DNA from: Actinomycetota bacterium
GTDB lineage: Bacteria > Actinomycetota > Nitriliruptoria > Nitriliruptorales > Nitriliruptoraceae
Direction: 5' to 3'
NCBI GenBank assembly: GCA_018335555.1
Contig: JAGXST010000343.1
Coordinates: forward strand, 1 to 45,514
Length of the DNA stretch: 45,514 bases
This document shows positions 8,261 through 17,063 of the stretch, in pieces (position 1 is the stretch's first letter; every line of letters starts with the position of its first letter). The notes beneath the pieces are model-generated. The model was not told the DNA's origin and did no database searches. It saw only the letters and a program-made list of their open reading frames with translations. The translations under genes and the position numbers were made by a program.

Positions 8261-9784
8261 ATGGCGCCGCTCGAGGGCCTCGCCCTGCTGAGTCCGACCG
8301 TGTTCGTCTACATGCTCCTCGGCGTGCTGTTCTCGACGGTGGTGGTGATCACGCCGGGACTCGGCGGGCTGTTCGCCATCGCGGTCATCCTGCCCTTCGC
8401 GCTGACCCTCGACCCGGTCGCCGGGATCGCGATGATCCTCGGCGTCAACGTCGTCAGCGGCACCGGCAACACGATCACGGCGATCCTGTTCGGCATCCCC
8501 GGCTCGGCGTCGGGGGTTGCCAGCACGTTCGACGGCTTCCCCATGTCACGCCGGGGGGAGGGCGTGCGGGCCGTGTCGGCCGGTCTCGTCGCCTCGGCGG
8601 TCGGTGGGCTCATCGGCGCGGCCGTGCTGGCACTCTCGCTGCCGGTCCTTCGACCGATCGTGCTGGCTTTCCGGCCCCCGGAATTCTTCGCGTTGATCCT
8701 CGTCGCGATGGTCTTCATGGCCTTCGTCGGCGGGGGCGATCCGCTCAAGGGTCTCATCTCCGGCGGTCTCGGACTGATGCTTGCGTTCGTCGGCCTCGAG
8801 AACAGCACCGCGCAGCAGCGCTACACGTTCGGCGAGCTCTACCTCTGGGACGGGCTGCCGCTCGTGCCGATCGTGCTCGGTCTCTACGCGATCACCGAGA
8901 TGCTGGCGTTGATCGAACGTGGCGGGGCGATCAGCGGCGCCAAGCACCCCGTGGGGTGGGCGCACCAGATGCTGCGCGGCACCAAGGACGTCTTCCGTCA
9001 CTGGCAGGCGACGCTGCAAAGTTCCATCGCGGGACTCTGGGTGGGCATGGCTCCCGGCCTTGGTGATTCGGCGGCGCAGTTCGTCGGCTACGCCCAGGTG
9101 GCCAAGACGTCGAAGAACCGCGAGAACTTCGGCAAGGGCGCGATCGAAGGCGTGATCGCGGCCGACGCCGCGACCAACTCCAAGGAGGGCGGGGCGCTGA
9201 TCCCGACCCTGGCGTTCGGCATCCCCGGCAGCTCGTCGATGGCCATCGTCATCGCGGCGTTCCTCGCCTTCGGGATCCAGCCCGGCCCCGAGATGCTCAC
9301 GCAGAACATCGACATCGTGTGGATGATCATCTGGATCCTGGTGTTCGCCAACCTGATCACGATGGTGGTCTGCCTGGCGGTCACGCCGGGCATCGCGAAG
9401 CTGACACAGCTCCGCGCCTCGCTGCTGGTGCCACCGATCCTGGTCCTGAGCGTGTTCGGCGCCTACTCCTCGTCGAGCCGTCTGGGCGACATCCTGACCC
9501 TGTTCGGGTTCGGGTTGTTCGGGTGGCAGTTGAAGCGCTTCGGCTACTCGCGAGCGATCTTCCTGATCGGCTTCGTGCTGGGGCCGATCCTGGAGTCGAA
9601 CTACCTGCTCTCCATGCGGATCTTCGGGCCGGCATTCCTGCGGCGGCCGATCACCCTGGGGCTGCTGTTGCTCCTGGTCCTGATCGTGGTGGGGCCGGCC
9701 ATCAAACGGCTGATCGTCGGGCTGCGCCGTCCGACGGTGCCCGAGAGCGCGAGCGGGGACGCCGACAGCAGGACCGACGCCTAA
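8261..9784 (+). CDS. TctA family large permease subunit
   Basis: VVVITPGLGGLFAIAVILPFALTLDPVAGIAMILGVNVVSGTGNTITAILFGIPGSASGVASTFDGFPMSRRGEG...LIPTLAFGIPGSSSMAIV. Confidence 0.95.
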   Translation: MAPLEGLALLSPTVFVYMLLGVLFSTVVVITPGLGGLFAIAVILPFALTLDPVAGIAMILGVNVVSGTGNTITAILFGIPGSASGVASTFDGFPMSRRGEGVRAVSAGLVASAVGGLIGAAVLALSLPVLRPIVLAFRPPEFFALILVAMVFMAFVGGGDPLKGLISGGLGLMLAFVGLENSTAQQRYTFGELYLWDGLPLVPIVLGLYAITEMLALIERGGAISGAKHPVGWAHQMLRGTKDVFRHWQATLQSSIAGLWVGMAPGLGDSAAQFVGYAQVAKTSKNRENFGKGAIEGVIAADAATNSKEGGALIPTLAFGIPGSSSMAIVIAAFLAFGIQPGPEMLTQNIDIVWMIIWILVFANLITMVVCLAVTPGIAKLTQLRASLLVPPILVLSVFGAYSSSSRLGDILTLFGFGLFGWQLKRFGYSRAIFLIGFVLGPILESNYLLSMRIFGPAFLRRPITLGLLLLLVLIVVGPAIKRLIVGLRRPTVPESASGDADSRTDA

Positions 9785-9793
9785 TTGCCGCAA

Positions 9794-9804
9794 TGGTTAG
9801 ACCT
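9794..9804. promoter_or_regulatory. TGGT-N3-ACCA-like operator (TGGTTAGACCT)
   Basis: ~95 bp upstream of cupin ATG 9899. Confidence 0.5.
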
Positions 9805-9898
9805 TTCCCGCCGTCGCTGGTAGGGTGGTCGCCACGTGGGTCGTGGGTCCGGTACCGGGCTGCGCGACGGACAATCCCAACGAGTGGAAGGGCCCGGT

Positions 9899-11038
9899 AT
9901 GGCCAAGGACGCGATCGTCAACGACACGATGGCGGCGAAGTTCGCCACCGAGAAGGAGACCCCCTACACCCGCTGGGTCGCCTCCGAGGGCCTGGAGATC
10001 ATCGCGGCCCACTACGTGCCGGACCTGCGGACGGTCGAGCTCAAGCCCTGGGACCGCCGGGGTGGCCACGGGGTCTTCATCAACCACGAGGCGTCGCGGA
10101 CGTCGAACGACTGCTATGTGTGCGAGATCCCGGCCGGCGGGAAGCTGGCGCCGCAGCGGCAGTTGTTCGAGGAGATGATCCTCGTCCTCGACGGGCAGGG
10201 CTCCACCCGCGTCTGGAACGACGCTGGTGCCGAGGTGACGTTCGAGTGGCAGGCGGGAGCGATGTTCGCCATCCCCCTCAACACCAACCACCAGCACTTC
10301 AACGGTTCGGGCCAGCGCGCGGCCCGGTTCGTCTCCTCGACGAACATGCCGCCGGTGATCAACCTCTACGACGACGCCGACTTCGTCTTCGGCACGGCCC
10401 ACGACTTCACCAACCGATTCGACGGGGAGCCGGACTACTTCGCCCCCAAGGGCGAGCAGAAGGGCCTGCTGCTCGACACCAACTTCGTCGCGGACGCGGT
10501 CAACCTCCCGCTCATCGAAGCCAAGGAGCGCGGCGCCGGCGGCGGGCACATCCGCTTCGCCATGGCGAAGGGCTCGATGAACAGCCACATCTCACAGTTC
10601 CCGACCGCGACGTACAAGAAGGCGCACCGTCACGGCCCCGGCGCCCACGTCATCATCCTCTCGGGCACGGGATACAGCATGATGTGGCCCGAGGGCGAAG
10701 AGCCGCGCCGCTACGAGTGGGGCCCCGGCGCCATGATCGTGCCGCCGAACATGTGGTTCCACCAGCACTTCAACAGTGGCGCCGAGCCCGCGCGCTACCT
10801 CGCGTTCAAGCACGAGGTCGTGTCGGTCCGAAACGCGCAGGGCGTCCCCAAGGCGTGGATCAGCCAGCGGATCGGCGGCGACCAGATCGACTATGCCGAC
10901 GAGTCCGAGCTCGTGAGGAGCACCTTCCGCGACGCGCTGGCCGAAGTGGGCCTCGAGCCGGCGATGGATGCGGTGTACGAGGCCGAACTCGAGGACCTGC
11001 CGCCCAAGCCGGACGAATCCGTCACCGCCGGCGCCTGA
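9899..11038 (+). CDS. Bicupin (two cupin domains) protein
   Basis: Two His-rich beta-barrel motifs: LVLDGQGSTRVWN...PLNTNHQHFN and KKAHRHGPGAHVIILSGTGYSMMWPEGEEPRRYEWGPGAMIVPPNMWFHQHFN. Confidence 0.85.
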   Translation: MAKDAIVNDTMAAKFATEKETPYTRWVASEGLEIIAAHYVPDLRTVELKPWDRRGGHGVFINHEASRTSNDCYVCEIPAGGKLAPQRQLFEEMILVLDGQGSTRVWNDAGAEVTFEWQAGAMFAIPLNTNHQHFNGSGQRAARFVSSTNMPPVINLYDDADFVFGTAHDFTNRFDGEPDYFAPKGEQKGLLLDTNFVADAVNLPLIEAKERGAGGGHIRFAMAKGSMNSHISQFPTATYKKAHRHGPGAHVIILSGTGYSMMWPEGEEPRRYEWGPGAMIVPPNMWFHQHFNSGAEPARYLAFKHEVVSVRNAQGVPKAWISQRIGGDQIDYADESELVRSTFRDALAEVGLEPAMDAVYEAELEDLPPKPDESVTAGA

Positions 11039-11048
11039 GGCCGCGCAC

Positions 11049-12632
11049 GTGACCGACCACGAGGTCCGTGACGTCGCGGACGGGCGGGTGTATTCCCCGC
11101 ACTCGCCCGACCATCACCACGACCACGACCACGACGCGCTGAGTCCGATCGAAGAGAACCCGATCTGGCAGCAGGACAACGTGATCCTGCACAGCGTGGG
11201 CATGGACGTCGGTTCGTCGGGGACCCAGGTCGTGTTCTCACGGCTGCACCTGCGACGGATCGGCGAGGAACTCACCAGCCGCTACATCGTCGTGCGGCGC
11301 GACACGCTCTACCACTCGCCGGTCGAGCTGACCCCGTACGCCAGTGACGAGCGCATCGACGCCGAGGCGCTCGGCGGGATCATCGACGACGCCTACGCCG
11401 AGGCGGGCGTGCGCCCCGACGACATCGACACCGGCGTCGTGATCCTGACCGGCGAGGCACTCCGTCGCCGCAACGCGCCACGGATCACCCAGGTTCTCGC
11501 CGAACGCGGCGGGGAGTTGGTCTGCGCCAGTGCCGGGCACAACATGGAGGCCATGCTGGCCGCCTACGGGTCAGGTGCGGCGAAGGTCTCCTACGAGCAG
11601 GGCAGTCGGCTGCTCAACATCGACATCGGAGGCGGGACCACCAAGCTCGCCGTGGTCGAACGTGGCCGGGTGCTGGCGACCGCGGCCGTCCACGTCGGCG
11701 GCCGTCTGCAGGTCGTCGACGACGAGGGTCGCATCGTGCGGCTCGACCCGGCCGGCCGCGAGCACGCGCGTCGCGCGGGCTTCGAGTGGGAGATGGGACA
11801 GCGGATCGACCCCCGCCACCTCGACGAGGTCGCCGAGGTCATGGCGGCTTCGCTGCTGTCGGCGATATGGGACCGTCCGCTCGATGCCGACGTGGAGCGG
11901 CTCTATCTGACCGATCCCATCGCGGATCTCGGTCCGATCGACGGCATCATGGTCTCCGGCGGCGTCGCGGAGTACGTCTACGACCGCGAGCACCGCCATT
12001 TCGGCGACCTGGGCCGTTCGCTCGGACTGGCGTTGCGGACGCGGCTCGCAGCACACGCCGTGCCGCTGTTGCCGGCGGGGGAGTGCATCCGCGCCACCGC
12101 GCTCGGCGCGTCGGAGTACAGCGTGCAGTTGAGCGGCAACACCGGTTGGATCTCGGATCACGACGCCATGCTGCCGCGGCGCAACCTCCAGGTCGTCAGG
12201 CCGCCCTACCGACTCGACGACGAGGTCGTCGCCGCCGAGGTCGGTGCGGCGATCCGTGACCACCTGGCGGTCTTCGACAAGGCGCACCCCGATGCCGAGG
12301 TGGCCCTCGCGCTGCACTTCTCGGGAGCCCCGGCCTACGAACGTCTCCGGGCCTTCGCCGACGGCGTCACCCAGGGCCTGCGTGAGCGCATCGAGGGGCG
12401 ACATCCTCTCTATCTGATGCTCGACGGCGACGTCGCCATGACGCTCGGGCGACTCCTCGAGGAGGAGTTCGCGGTGGCCGGCGACCTGCTGGTGATCGAC
12501 GGCCTCAGCCTGTGGGACTTCGATTTCATCGATCTGGGTCGCCTGCGTTACCCCTCCAACACCGTGCCCGTCACGATCAAGTCGCTGGTTTTCAGCGAGG
12601 ACCCGCGCCATGGCGGGAAGGCCAGGATCTAG
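11049..12632 (+). CDS. eutA: EutA-like ethanolamine ammonia-lyase reactivating factor (ATPase)
   Basis: VGMDVGSSGTQVVFSRLHLRR...CASAGHNMEAMLAAYGSGA...LLNIDIGGGTTKLAVVERGRVLATAAVHVGGRL...LSGNTGWISDHDAMLPRRNLQVVRPPY...FIDLGRLRYPSNTVPVTIKSLVF; pattern matches the recalled E. coli EutA sequence along its length; GTG start. Confidence 0.85.
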   Translation: MTDHEVRDVADGRVYSPHSPDHHHDHDHDALSPIEENPIWQQDNVILHSVGMDVGSSGTQVVFSRLHLRRIGEELTSRYIVVRRDTLYHSPVELTPYASDERIDAEALGGIIDDAYAEAGVRPDDIDTGVVILTGEALRRRNAPRITQVLAERGGELVCASAGHNMEAMLAAYGSGAAKVSYEQGSRLLNIDIGGGTTKLAVVERGRVLATAAVHVGGRLQVVDDEGRIVRLDPAGREHARRAGFEWEMGQRIDPRHLDEVAEVMAASLLSAIWDRPLDADVERLYLTDPIADLGPIDGIMVSGGVAEYVYDREHRHFGDLGRSLGLALRTRLAAHAVPLLPAGECIRATALGASEYSVQLSGNTGWISDHDAMLPRRNLQVVRPPYRLDDEVVAAEVGAAIRDHLAVFDKAHPDAEVALALHFSGAPAYERLRAFADGVTQGLRERIEGRHPLYLMLDGDVAMTLGRLLEEEFAVAGDLLVIDGLSLWDFDFIDLGRLRYPSNTVPVTIKSLVFSEDPRHGGKARI

Positions 12633-12681
12633 GCCTGGCCACAACCGGATCGACGTGGCGCCCGACGCGAAGGATTTCGAC

Positions 12682-13524
12682 ATGGACCAGGCCAGGACAA
12701 ACCCGCGTGTGGGCCTCATCGGACTCGGTCTGATGGGGGCGCCGGTCGCCCGCAACCTCCTGCGGGCCGGCCTGTCGTTGACCTGTCACGACCTCGATGA
12801 CGCAGCCGTGACGGCGGCGGTCGGTCACGGGGCGACCGCGGCCGACGACTCGGCGGCCGTGGCCGCGGCCAGCGACGTGGTGCTCGTGATCGTGCCGACG
12901 AACGACGACGCGCGAGCCGTCGTCGCCGGACCTGACGGGCTGTTGTCCGGTGCCGCTGCGGGTGCCGTCATCGTCCTGTGCAGTTCGCTCAAGCCCGAGA
13001 CCTGCGCCGAACTCGAGGCGCTAGGGCGTCAGAGGGAGGTCGAGGTCATCGACGCGCCCATGACCGGCGGCATCCGGGCGGCCGAAGCAGGCACGATGAA
13101 CCTGCTGGTCGGAGGTGACGCGGCGGCCCTGGAGCGGGCACGCCCCGCGCTCGAGCCGATCAGCAGCGCCATCCATCATCTCGGAGCGATCGGCGCCGGG
13201 CAGGTCGGAAAGACGGTCAACAACCTGATCCACTGGGGCGAGATCGTCGTGATCACCGAGGCGCTGGCGCTCGGCGCGAAACTCGGGGTCGACGTCAGCC
13301 GGATGCGGCAGGCACTCATGGACGGCAGCGTCGACAGCAAGACCCTGCGCGAGCTCGAGAAGATGAAGTTCACCTGGCATGCGAAGGACCTGGCGGACGC
13401 GCTCGCCATGGCGGCGACCGTCGACCACCCGATGCCGGCCGCCGAACTCGCCCGCGACGAGATGGTCGCCATCACCCCCGAGCGGGTGGCGCGGCTGCTG
13501 GAGGACCAGGGCTGGGACGGTTGA
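12682..13524 (+). CDS. NAD(P)-dependent 3-hydroxyisobutyrate dehydrogenase/2-hydroxy-3-oxopropionate reductase family
   Basis: VGLIGLGLMGAPVARNLLRAGLSLTCHD...DAPMTGGIRAAEAGTMNLLVGGD...GAGQVGKTVNNLI. Confidence 0.92.
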   Translation: MDQARTNPRVGLIGLGLMGAPVARNLLRAGLSLTCHDLDDAAVTAAVGHGATAADDSAAVAAASDVVLVIVPTNDDARAVVAGPDGLLSGAAAGAVIVLCSSLKPETCAELEALGRQREVEVIDAPMTGGIRAAEAGTMNLLVGGDAAALERARPALEPISSAIHHLGAIGAGQVGKTVNNLIHWGEIVVITEALALGAKLGVDVSRMRQALMDGSVDSKTLRELEKMKFTWHAKDLADALAMAATVDHPMPAAELARDEMVAITPERVARLLEDQGWDG

Positions 13525-13542
13525 TCCGGCTGCCGCCGCTCC

Positions 13543-14631
13543 TCAGTTGCGCACGTCCTCGAGGAACCACTCGGTCGGGAACGGGTGGCCGAGTCCGCGC
13601 TCACGGGCGAGCTGCAGGGTGATGCCGCCCACCGCCGCGAACTGCAGGCCCTGGGTGCCGGTCGTGACGAACAAGGTGATCTGCCGGTCCGAGGTTCGAC
13701 CGGGGTGGCGGCCGAGGTGCAGGTCGACGAGCGAGGGGTAGACCCCCCGCTCCGTGGATCGTCCGGCCGGGATGCGGCGCCGTTCGTCCGGGCGGCCCGC
13801 CACGTAGGCAGCCAGGCTGCCGCGGGGCCACTGCATGCCGGGAACCGCCACCCCGTGGGGGACGGTGCTCACGCCGAGCTGGACGACGGGATCGGCCAGG
13901 GCGAGTAGATCCTTGCCGAGCTCTCTTCGGGTCACGCAGGTCACGTGGGTGCCGGGCGACACCCAGGACGCATCGAACGTCGGTCCCATCGCGTCGGTCG
14001 CCGTCGCCACGATGTCGGCCCCGCGCACCGCTTCCTCGGCGCTGTCCACTGCGGTGACGCTCAGCCCCAGCTCTCGCTGTGCCGACTCGGCGAAGTGCTG
14101 CCGGTGAGCGGGCGTCGGGCTGAAGACCCGGACGTGCTCGAGCGAGCGGACCTCGGCGATCGCCTCGAGATAGCTGCGGGCCATGCCCCCCGACCCGAGC
14201 AGGCCAAGCGTGGCAGCGTTCTCGCGGGCCAGGACGTCGACGCCGATGCCCGCGCTCCCGCCGACCCGCATGTGCTGCAGGTACCCGTCCTGGATCAGCG
14301 CCAGGGGCTCACCGTTGCTGGTGGCGTACAGCAGGATCATCCCCGAGTAGGTGCCCGGTTCGACGCAGTGCTTCTCCTCGGTGCGTCCGTCGGGCCAGGA
14401 CACGATGTCTGACTTGAGGCGCGTGGCGAGGACTCCGTAGGTGCGGCAGGCGCCGCTCATGCTCCCGAACCGGTAGTAGTCGTCGTCGTTGCCCGTGGGC
14501 GCATACAGGTCGATGCGCGGGATGTAGGCCGCGTCGCCGGCCGCGAGGTCGGCGTAGCCCACCTGGAGCGCTCGTAAGGTGGTCGGCATGTCGAGCACCT
14601 GCCGAACGTCGTCGTTGCGCAGCAGCAGCAT
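13543..14631 (-). CDS. Ornithine cyclodeaminase/mu-crystallin family protein (copy 1)
   Basis: MLLLRNDDVRQVLDMPTTLRALQVGYADLAAG...MILLYATSNGEPLALIQDGYLQHMRVGGSAGIGVDVLARENAATLGLLGSGGMARSYLEAIA; good RBS GAGGAG before ATG 14631 (track ORF extends to 14655). Confidence 0.9.
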   Translation of the reverse strand: MLLLRNDDVRQVLDMPTTLRALQVGYADLAAGDAAYIPRIDLYAPTGNDDDYYRFGSMSGACRTYGVLATRLKSDIVSWPDGRTEEKHCVEPGTYSGMILLYATSNGEPLALIQDGYLQHMRVGGSAGIGVDVLARENAATLGLLGSGGMARSYLEAIAEVRSLEHVRVFSPTPAHRQHFAESAQRELGLSVTAVDSAEEAVRGADIVATATDAMGPTFDASWVSPGTHVTCVTRRELGKDLLALADPVVQLGVSTVPHGVAVPGMQWPRGSLAAYVAGRPDERRRIPAGRSTERGVYPSLVDLHLGRHPGRTSDRQITLFVTTGTQGLQFAAVGGITLQLARERGLGHPFPTEWFLEDVRN

Positions 14632-14661
14632 CGCGAACTCCTCGAGCACGGGCATGGCATA

Positions 14662-14672
14662 TGGTTATACCA
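14662..14672. promoter_or_regulatory. Perfect TGGT-TAT-ACCA operator
   Basis: In divergent intergenic region between OCD copy 1 and MFS-AKR gene. Confidence 0.6.
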
Positions 14673-14694
14673 ATGATCTCACAGATGGTGCGTC

Positions 14695-16968
14695 GTGACC
14701 GGACGAGGCGAGCGAAGCGAGGCTGGCACGGACCCCGTGCCGGCCTTCGCGCCGCTGCGGGTGCCCGCGTACCGCCGCGTGTGGTGCGCCATGACCGTCA
14801 GCCATCTCGGCACCTACCTGCAGTTGAGTGCGGCGCCCTGGCTGATGCACGAGATGACGCGGTCGCCGCTCATGGTCGCCCTGGTGACCTCGGCGCTGCT
14901 GCTCCCGCGACTGCTGTTGACGATCCCCGCGGGCGCGCTCTCCGACGTGATCGATCGCCGGACAATCATGCTGGTCGCGCAGGCGATCAGCGCCGTGGCG
15001 ACCGGGAGCCTGGCCGTCGTCGTGGCAGTCGGCGCGTTGAGCCCGACCTGGCTGCTCGGCTTCACCCTGCTGCTGGGCGTCGGTTCCGCCATCGACAAGC
15101 CGTCGTTCCAGACCATGGTGCCCGACCTGGTGCCCGGTCGGTTGCGGGCCCAGGCCATCACGCTCAACGCAGGCGCGCACCACGCCGCCCGGGTCGTCGG
15201 GCCGAGCCTCGGTGGCCTGCTGGTCGCACTCGATGTCGCCGAGTTCGCCTTCGCCGGCAACGCGCTGTCGTTCCTGCTCGTCATGGCGGTCCTCACGACG
15301 CTGCCGCGCGACCGGGAGACCGCCGGCGCCCGCCGGGCAGCGGGTACGCGGTCGGCAGTCGAGGGCATCCGGTTCGTCCGTTCCCATCCCGGCCTGCGCC
15401 GACTGCTCACGATCACGGCGTTCTTCACCCTCACCTCCGCCAGCGTGCAGGCGTTGCTGCCTTCGGTCGCGGCCGAGGACCTGCTCCTCGACGCCCGTGG
15501 GTTCGGCGTGCTGTACGGGATCTTCGGAGCCGGCGCACTTCTGGCGACCGTCTCGCGTGAACGGATGGCACTGTTGTGGGGGCCGCACATGGTGCCCGTG
15601 GCCATGGGCATCTTCGGCCTGGCGGCAATGGCACTCGGACTGGCCGACGGCAGCGTCGTCGCCGGGGTCGCCATCGCACTTGCGGGGTTGGCCTGGGTGT
15701 GGACCATGACCACGCTCAACGCCACCGTGCAACTGTCGGCACCGGCATGGGTCCGGGGGCGGGTCGTCGCGCTGTATGTCCTCGCCGTGGCCATGAAGCC
15801 GGTCGGAGCATTCATCAGTGGGGCCCTCGCCGAGATGCTGGGCCCGGGGACGGCGGTCACGCTGATGTCGGCCACGACGGTGGCGCTGGCCCTGGTCGCG
15901 ACCCGGGTCCGCCTCCCCGTGCTCGGCGATGCCGACTCCCAGTACCTGGAGCCCGAGATGCACGAACCGCCTGAGCCGAATGCCGTCGCCGACGTCGCCT
16001 GGCCATCCGTCGCCATTGGTGGGCGGGCCGTTCCGCCACTGGCTCTCGGATGTATGAGCATGACCCACCCCGGACGGTCGGAGGAAGAGGCTCGCGCCAC
16101 CCTTCGCCGCGCCTACGAAGCCGGCGTGCGGTTGTTCGACACCGCCGATCGATATGCCGACGGGCGCAACGAGCGGTTGGTCGCCGACGCCCTCGAGGAC
16201 GTCCGCGACGAGGTCGTCATCGCGACCAAGTTCGGTTTCGTGGGCAAGCCAGGTCGTGACACGCGGGTCGTGGACGGTTCACCCGGCCACGTCCGTGACG
16301 CCTGCGATGCAAGTCTTCGCCGGCTGCGCACCGACCGCATCGACCTGTGGTACCTGCACCGCCTCGACCCCATGGTCCCGGTCGAGGAGACCGTGGGCGC
16401 GATGGCCGAACTCGTCGAGGCGGGCAAGGTCGCGAGGATCGGGTTGTCCGAGGTCGACGTCGCGGCCCTCCGGCGCGCCGAGGCAGTCCACCCGATCGCC
16501 GCGGTGCAGAACGAGTTCAGCCTCTCGACAAGAGGCGCCGAGTCGGAGATGCTGCCGGCGTGCCGGGCATCGGGGGTCGCTTTCGTCGGCTACAGCCCGC
16601 TCGGCATCGGCCTGTTGACGGGCTGCTACCTCGCGCCAGAGGAACTGCCCGACGGCAACCGCCTCGCGCGCGGGCCCCGCATGGACGAGGCGCACCGGGC
16701 GGCGAACCTCGAGCGTGTCGCGGCGCTGCGCCGCCTCGCCGACAGTTGCGGCATGACCCCGGCGCAGCTCGCTCTGGCCTGGGTCCTGGCGCAGGGTGCG
16801 ATCGCTCTGCCAGGGAGTGCGCGCCGCCGGCATCTCGACGAGAACGTATGGGCTCTGAGGCTGCGACCCGACGCGGACGTCATGCACGCCCTCGAGGCGC
16901 TGTTCCCCGAGGGCGCGATCGCCGGGGCGCGCAAACCTCCTCCGGGACTCGCCCTGACGCCGGGGTAG
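14695..16968 (+). CDS. MFS transporter (EntS-like) fused to C-terminal aldo/keto reductase domain
   Basis: Single 757-aa frame: N-term MFS (FAPLRVPAYRRVWCAMTVSHLGTYLQLSAAPWLMHEMTRSPLMVALVT), C-term AKR (VPPLALGCMSMTHPGRSEEEARATLRRAYEAGVRLFDTADRYADGRNERLVADAL...VQNEFSLSTRGAESEMLPACRASGVAFVGYSPLGIGLLTG). Confidence 0.88.
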   Translation: MTGRGERSEAGTDPVPAFAPLRVPAYRRVWCAMTVSHLGTYLQLSAAPWLMHEMTRSPLMVALVTSALLLPRLLLTIPAGALSDVIDRRTIMLVAQAISAVATGSLAVVVAVGALSPTWLLGFTLLLGVGSAIDKPSFQTMVPDLVPGRLRAQAITLNAGAHHAARVVGPSLGGLLVALDVAEFAFAGNALSFLLVMAVLTTLPRDRETAGARRAAGTRSAVEGIRFVRSHPGLRRLLTITAFFTLTSASVQALLPSVAAEDLLLDARGFGVLYGIFGAGALLATVSRERMALLWGPHMVPVAMGIFGLAAMALGLADGSVVAGVAIALAGLAWVWTMTTLNATVQLSAPAWVRGRVVALYVLAVAMKPVGAFISGALAEMLGPGTAVTLMSATTVALALVATRVRLPVLGDADSQYLEPEMHEPPEPNAVADVAWPSVAIGGRAVPPLALGCMSMTHPGRSEEEARATLRRAYEAGVRLFDTADRYADGRNERLVADALEDVRDEVVIATKFGFVGKPGRDTRVVDGSPGHVRDACDASLRRLRTDRIDLWYLHRLDPMVPVEETVGAMAELVEAGKVARIGLSEVDVAALRRAEAVHPIAAVQNEFSLSTRGAESEMLPACRASGVAFVGYSPLGIGLLTGCYLAPEELPDGNRLARGPRMDEAHRAANLERVAALRRLADSCGMTPAQLALAWVLAQGAIALPGSARRRHLDENVWALRLRPDADVMHALEALFPEGAIAGARKPPPGLALTPG

Positions 16969-17027
16969 CCACGACGTCAGGACACGTGCCGGGTCCGGGT
17001 TGGCTCCGCCACGGCGGGATGGTAGAA

Positions 17028-17038
17028 CTGTCGGACCA
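17028..17038. promoter_or_regulatory. Degenerate TGGT-N3-ACCA-like site (CTGTCGGACCA)
   Basis: One perfect half-site; 25 bp upstream of ATG 17064. Confidence 0.3.
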
Positions 17039-17063
17039 TTTTCCCAGGGTCAGGGAGCGTCCC

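Noticed and set aside
8546-9793. 415-aa minus-strand ORF
   Set aside because: Antisense shadow of TctA, Gln/Arg/Asp-rich with no domain signal.
9899-13524. Canonical ethanolamine-utilisation (eut) operon
   Set aside because: Only the EutA-like gene is present; no eutB/eutC, microcompartment shell or cobalamin adenosyltransferase genes in the window.
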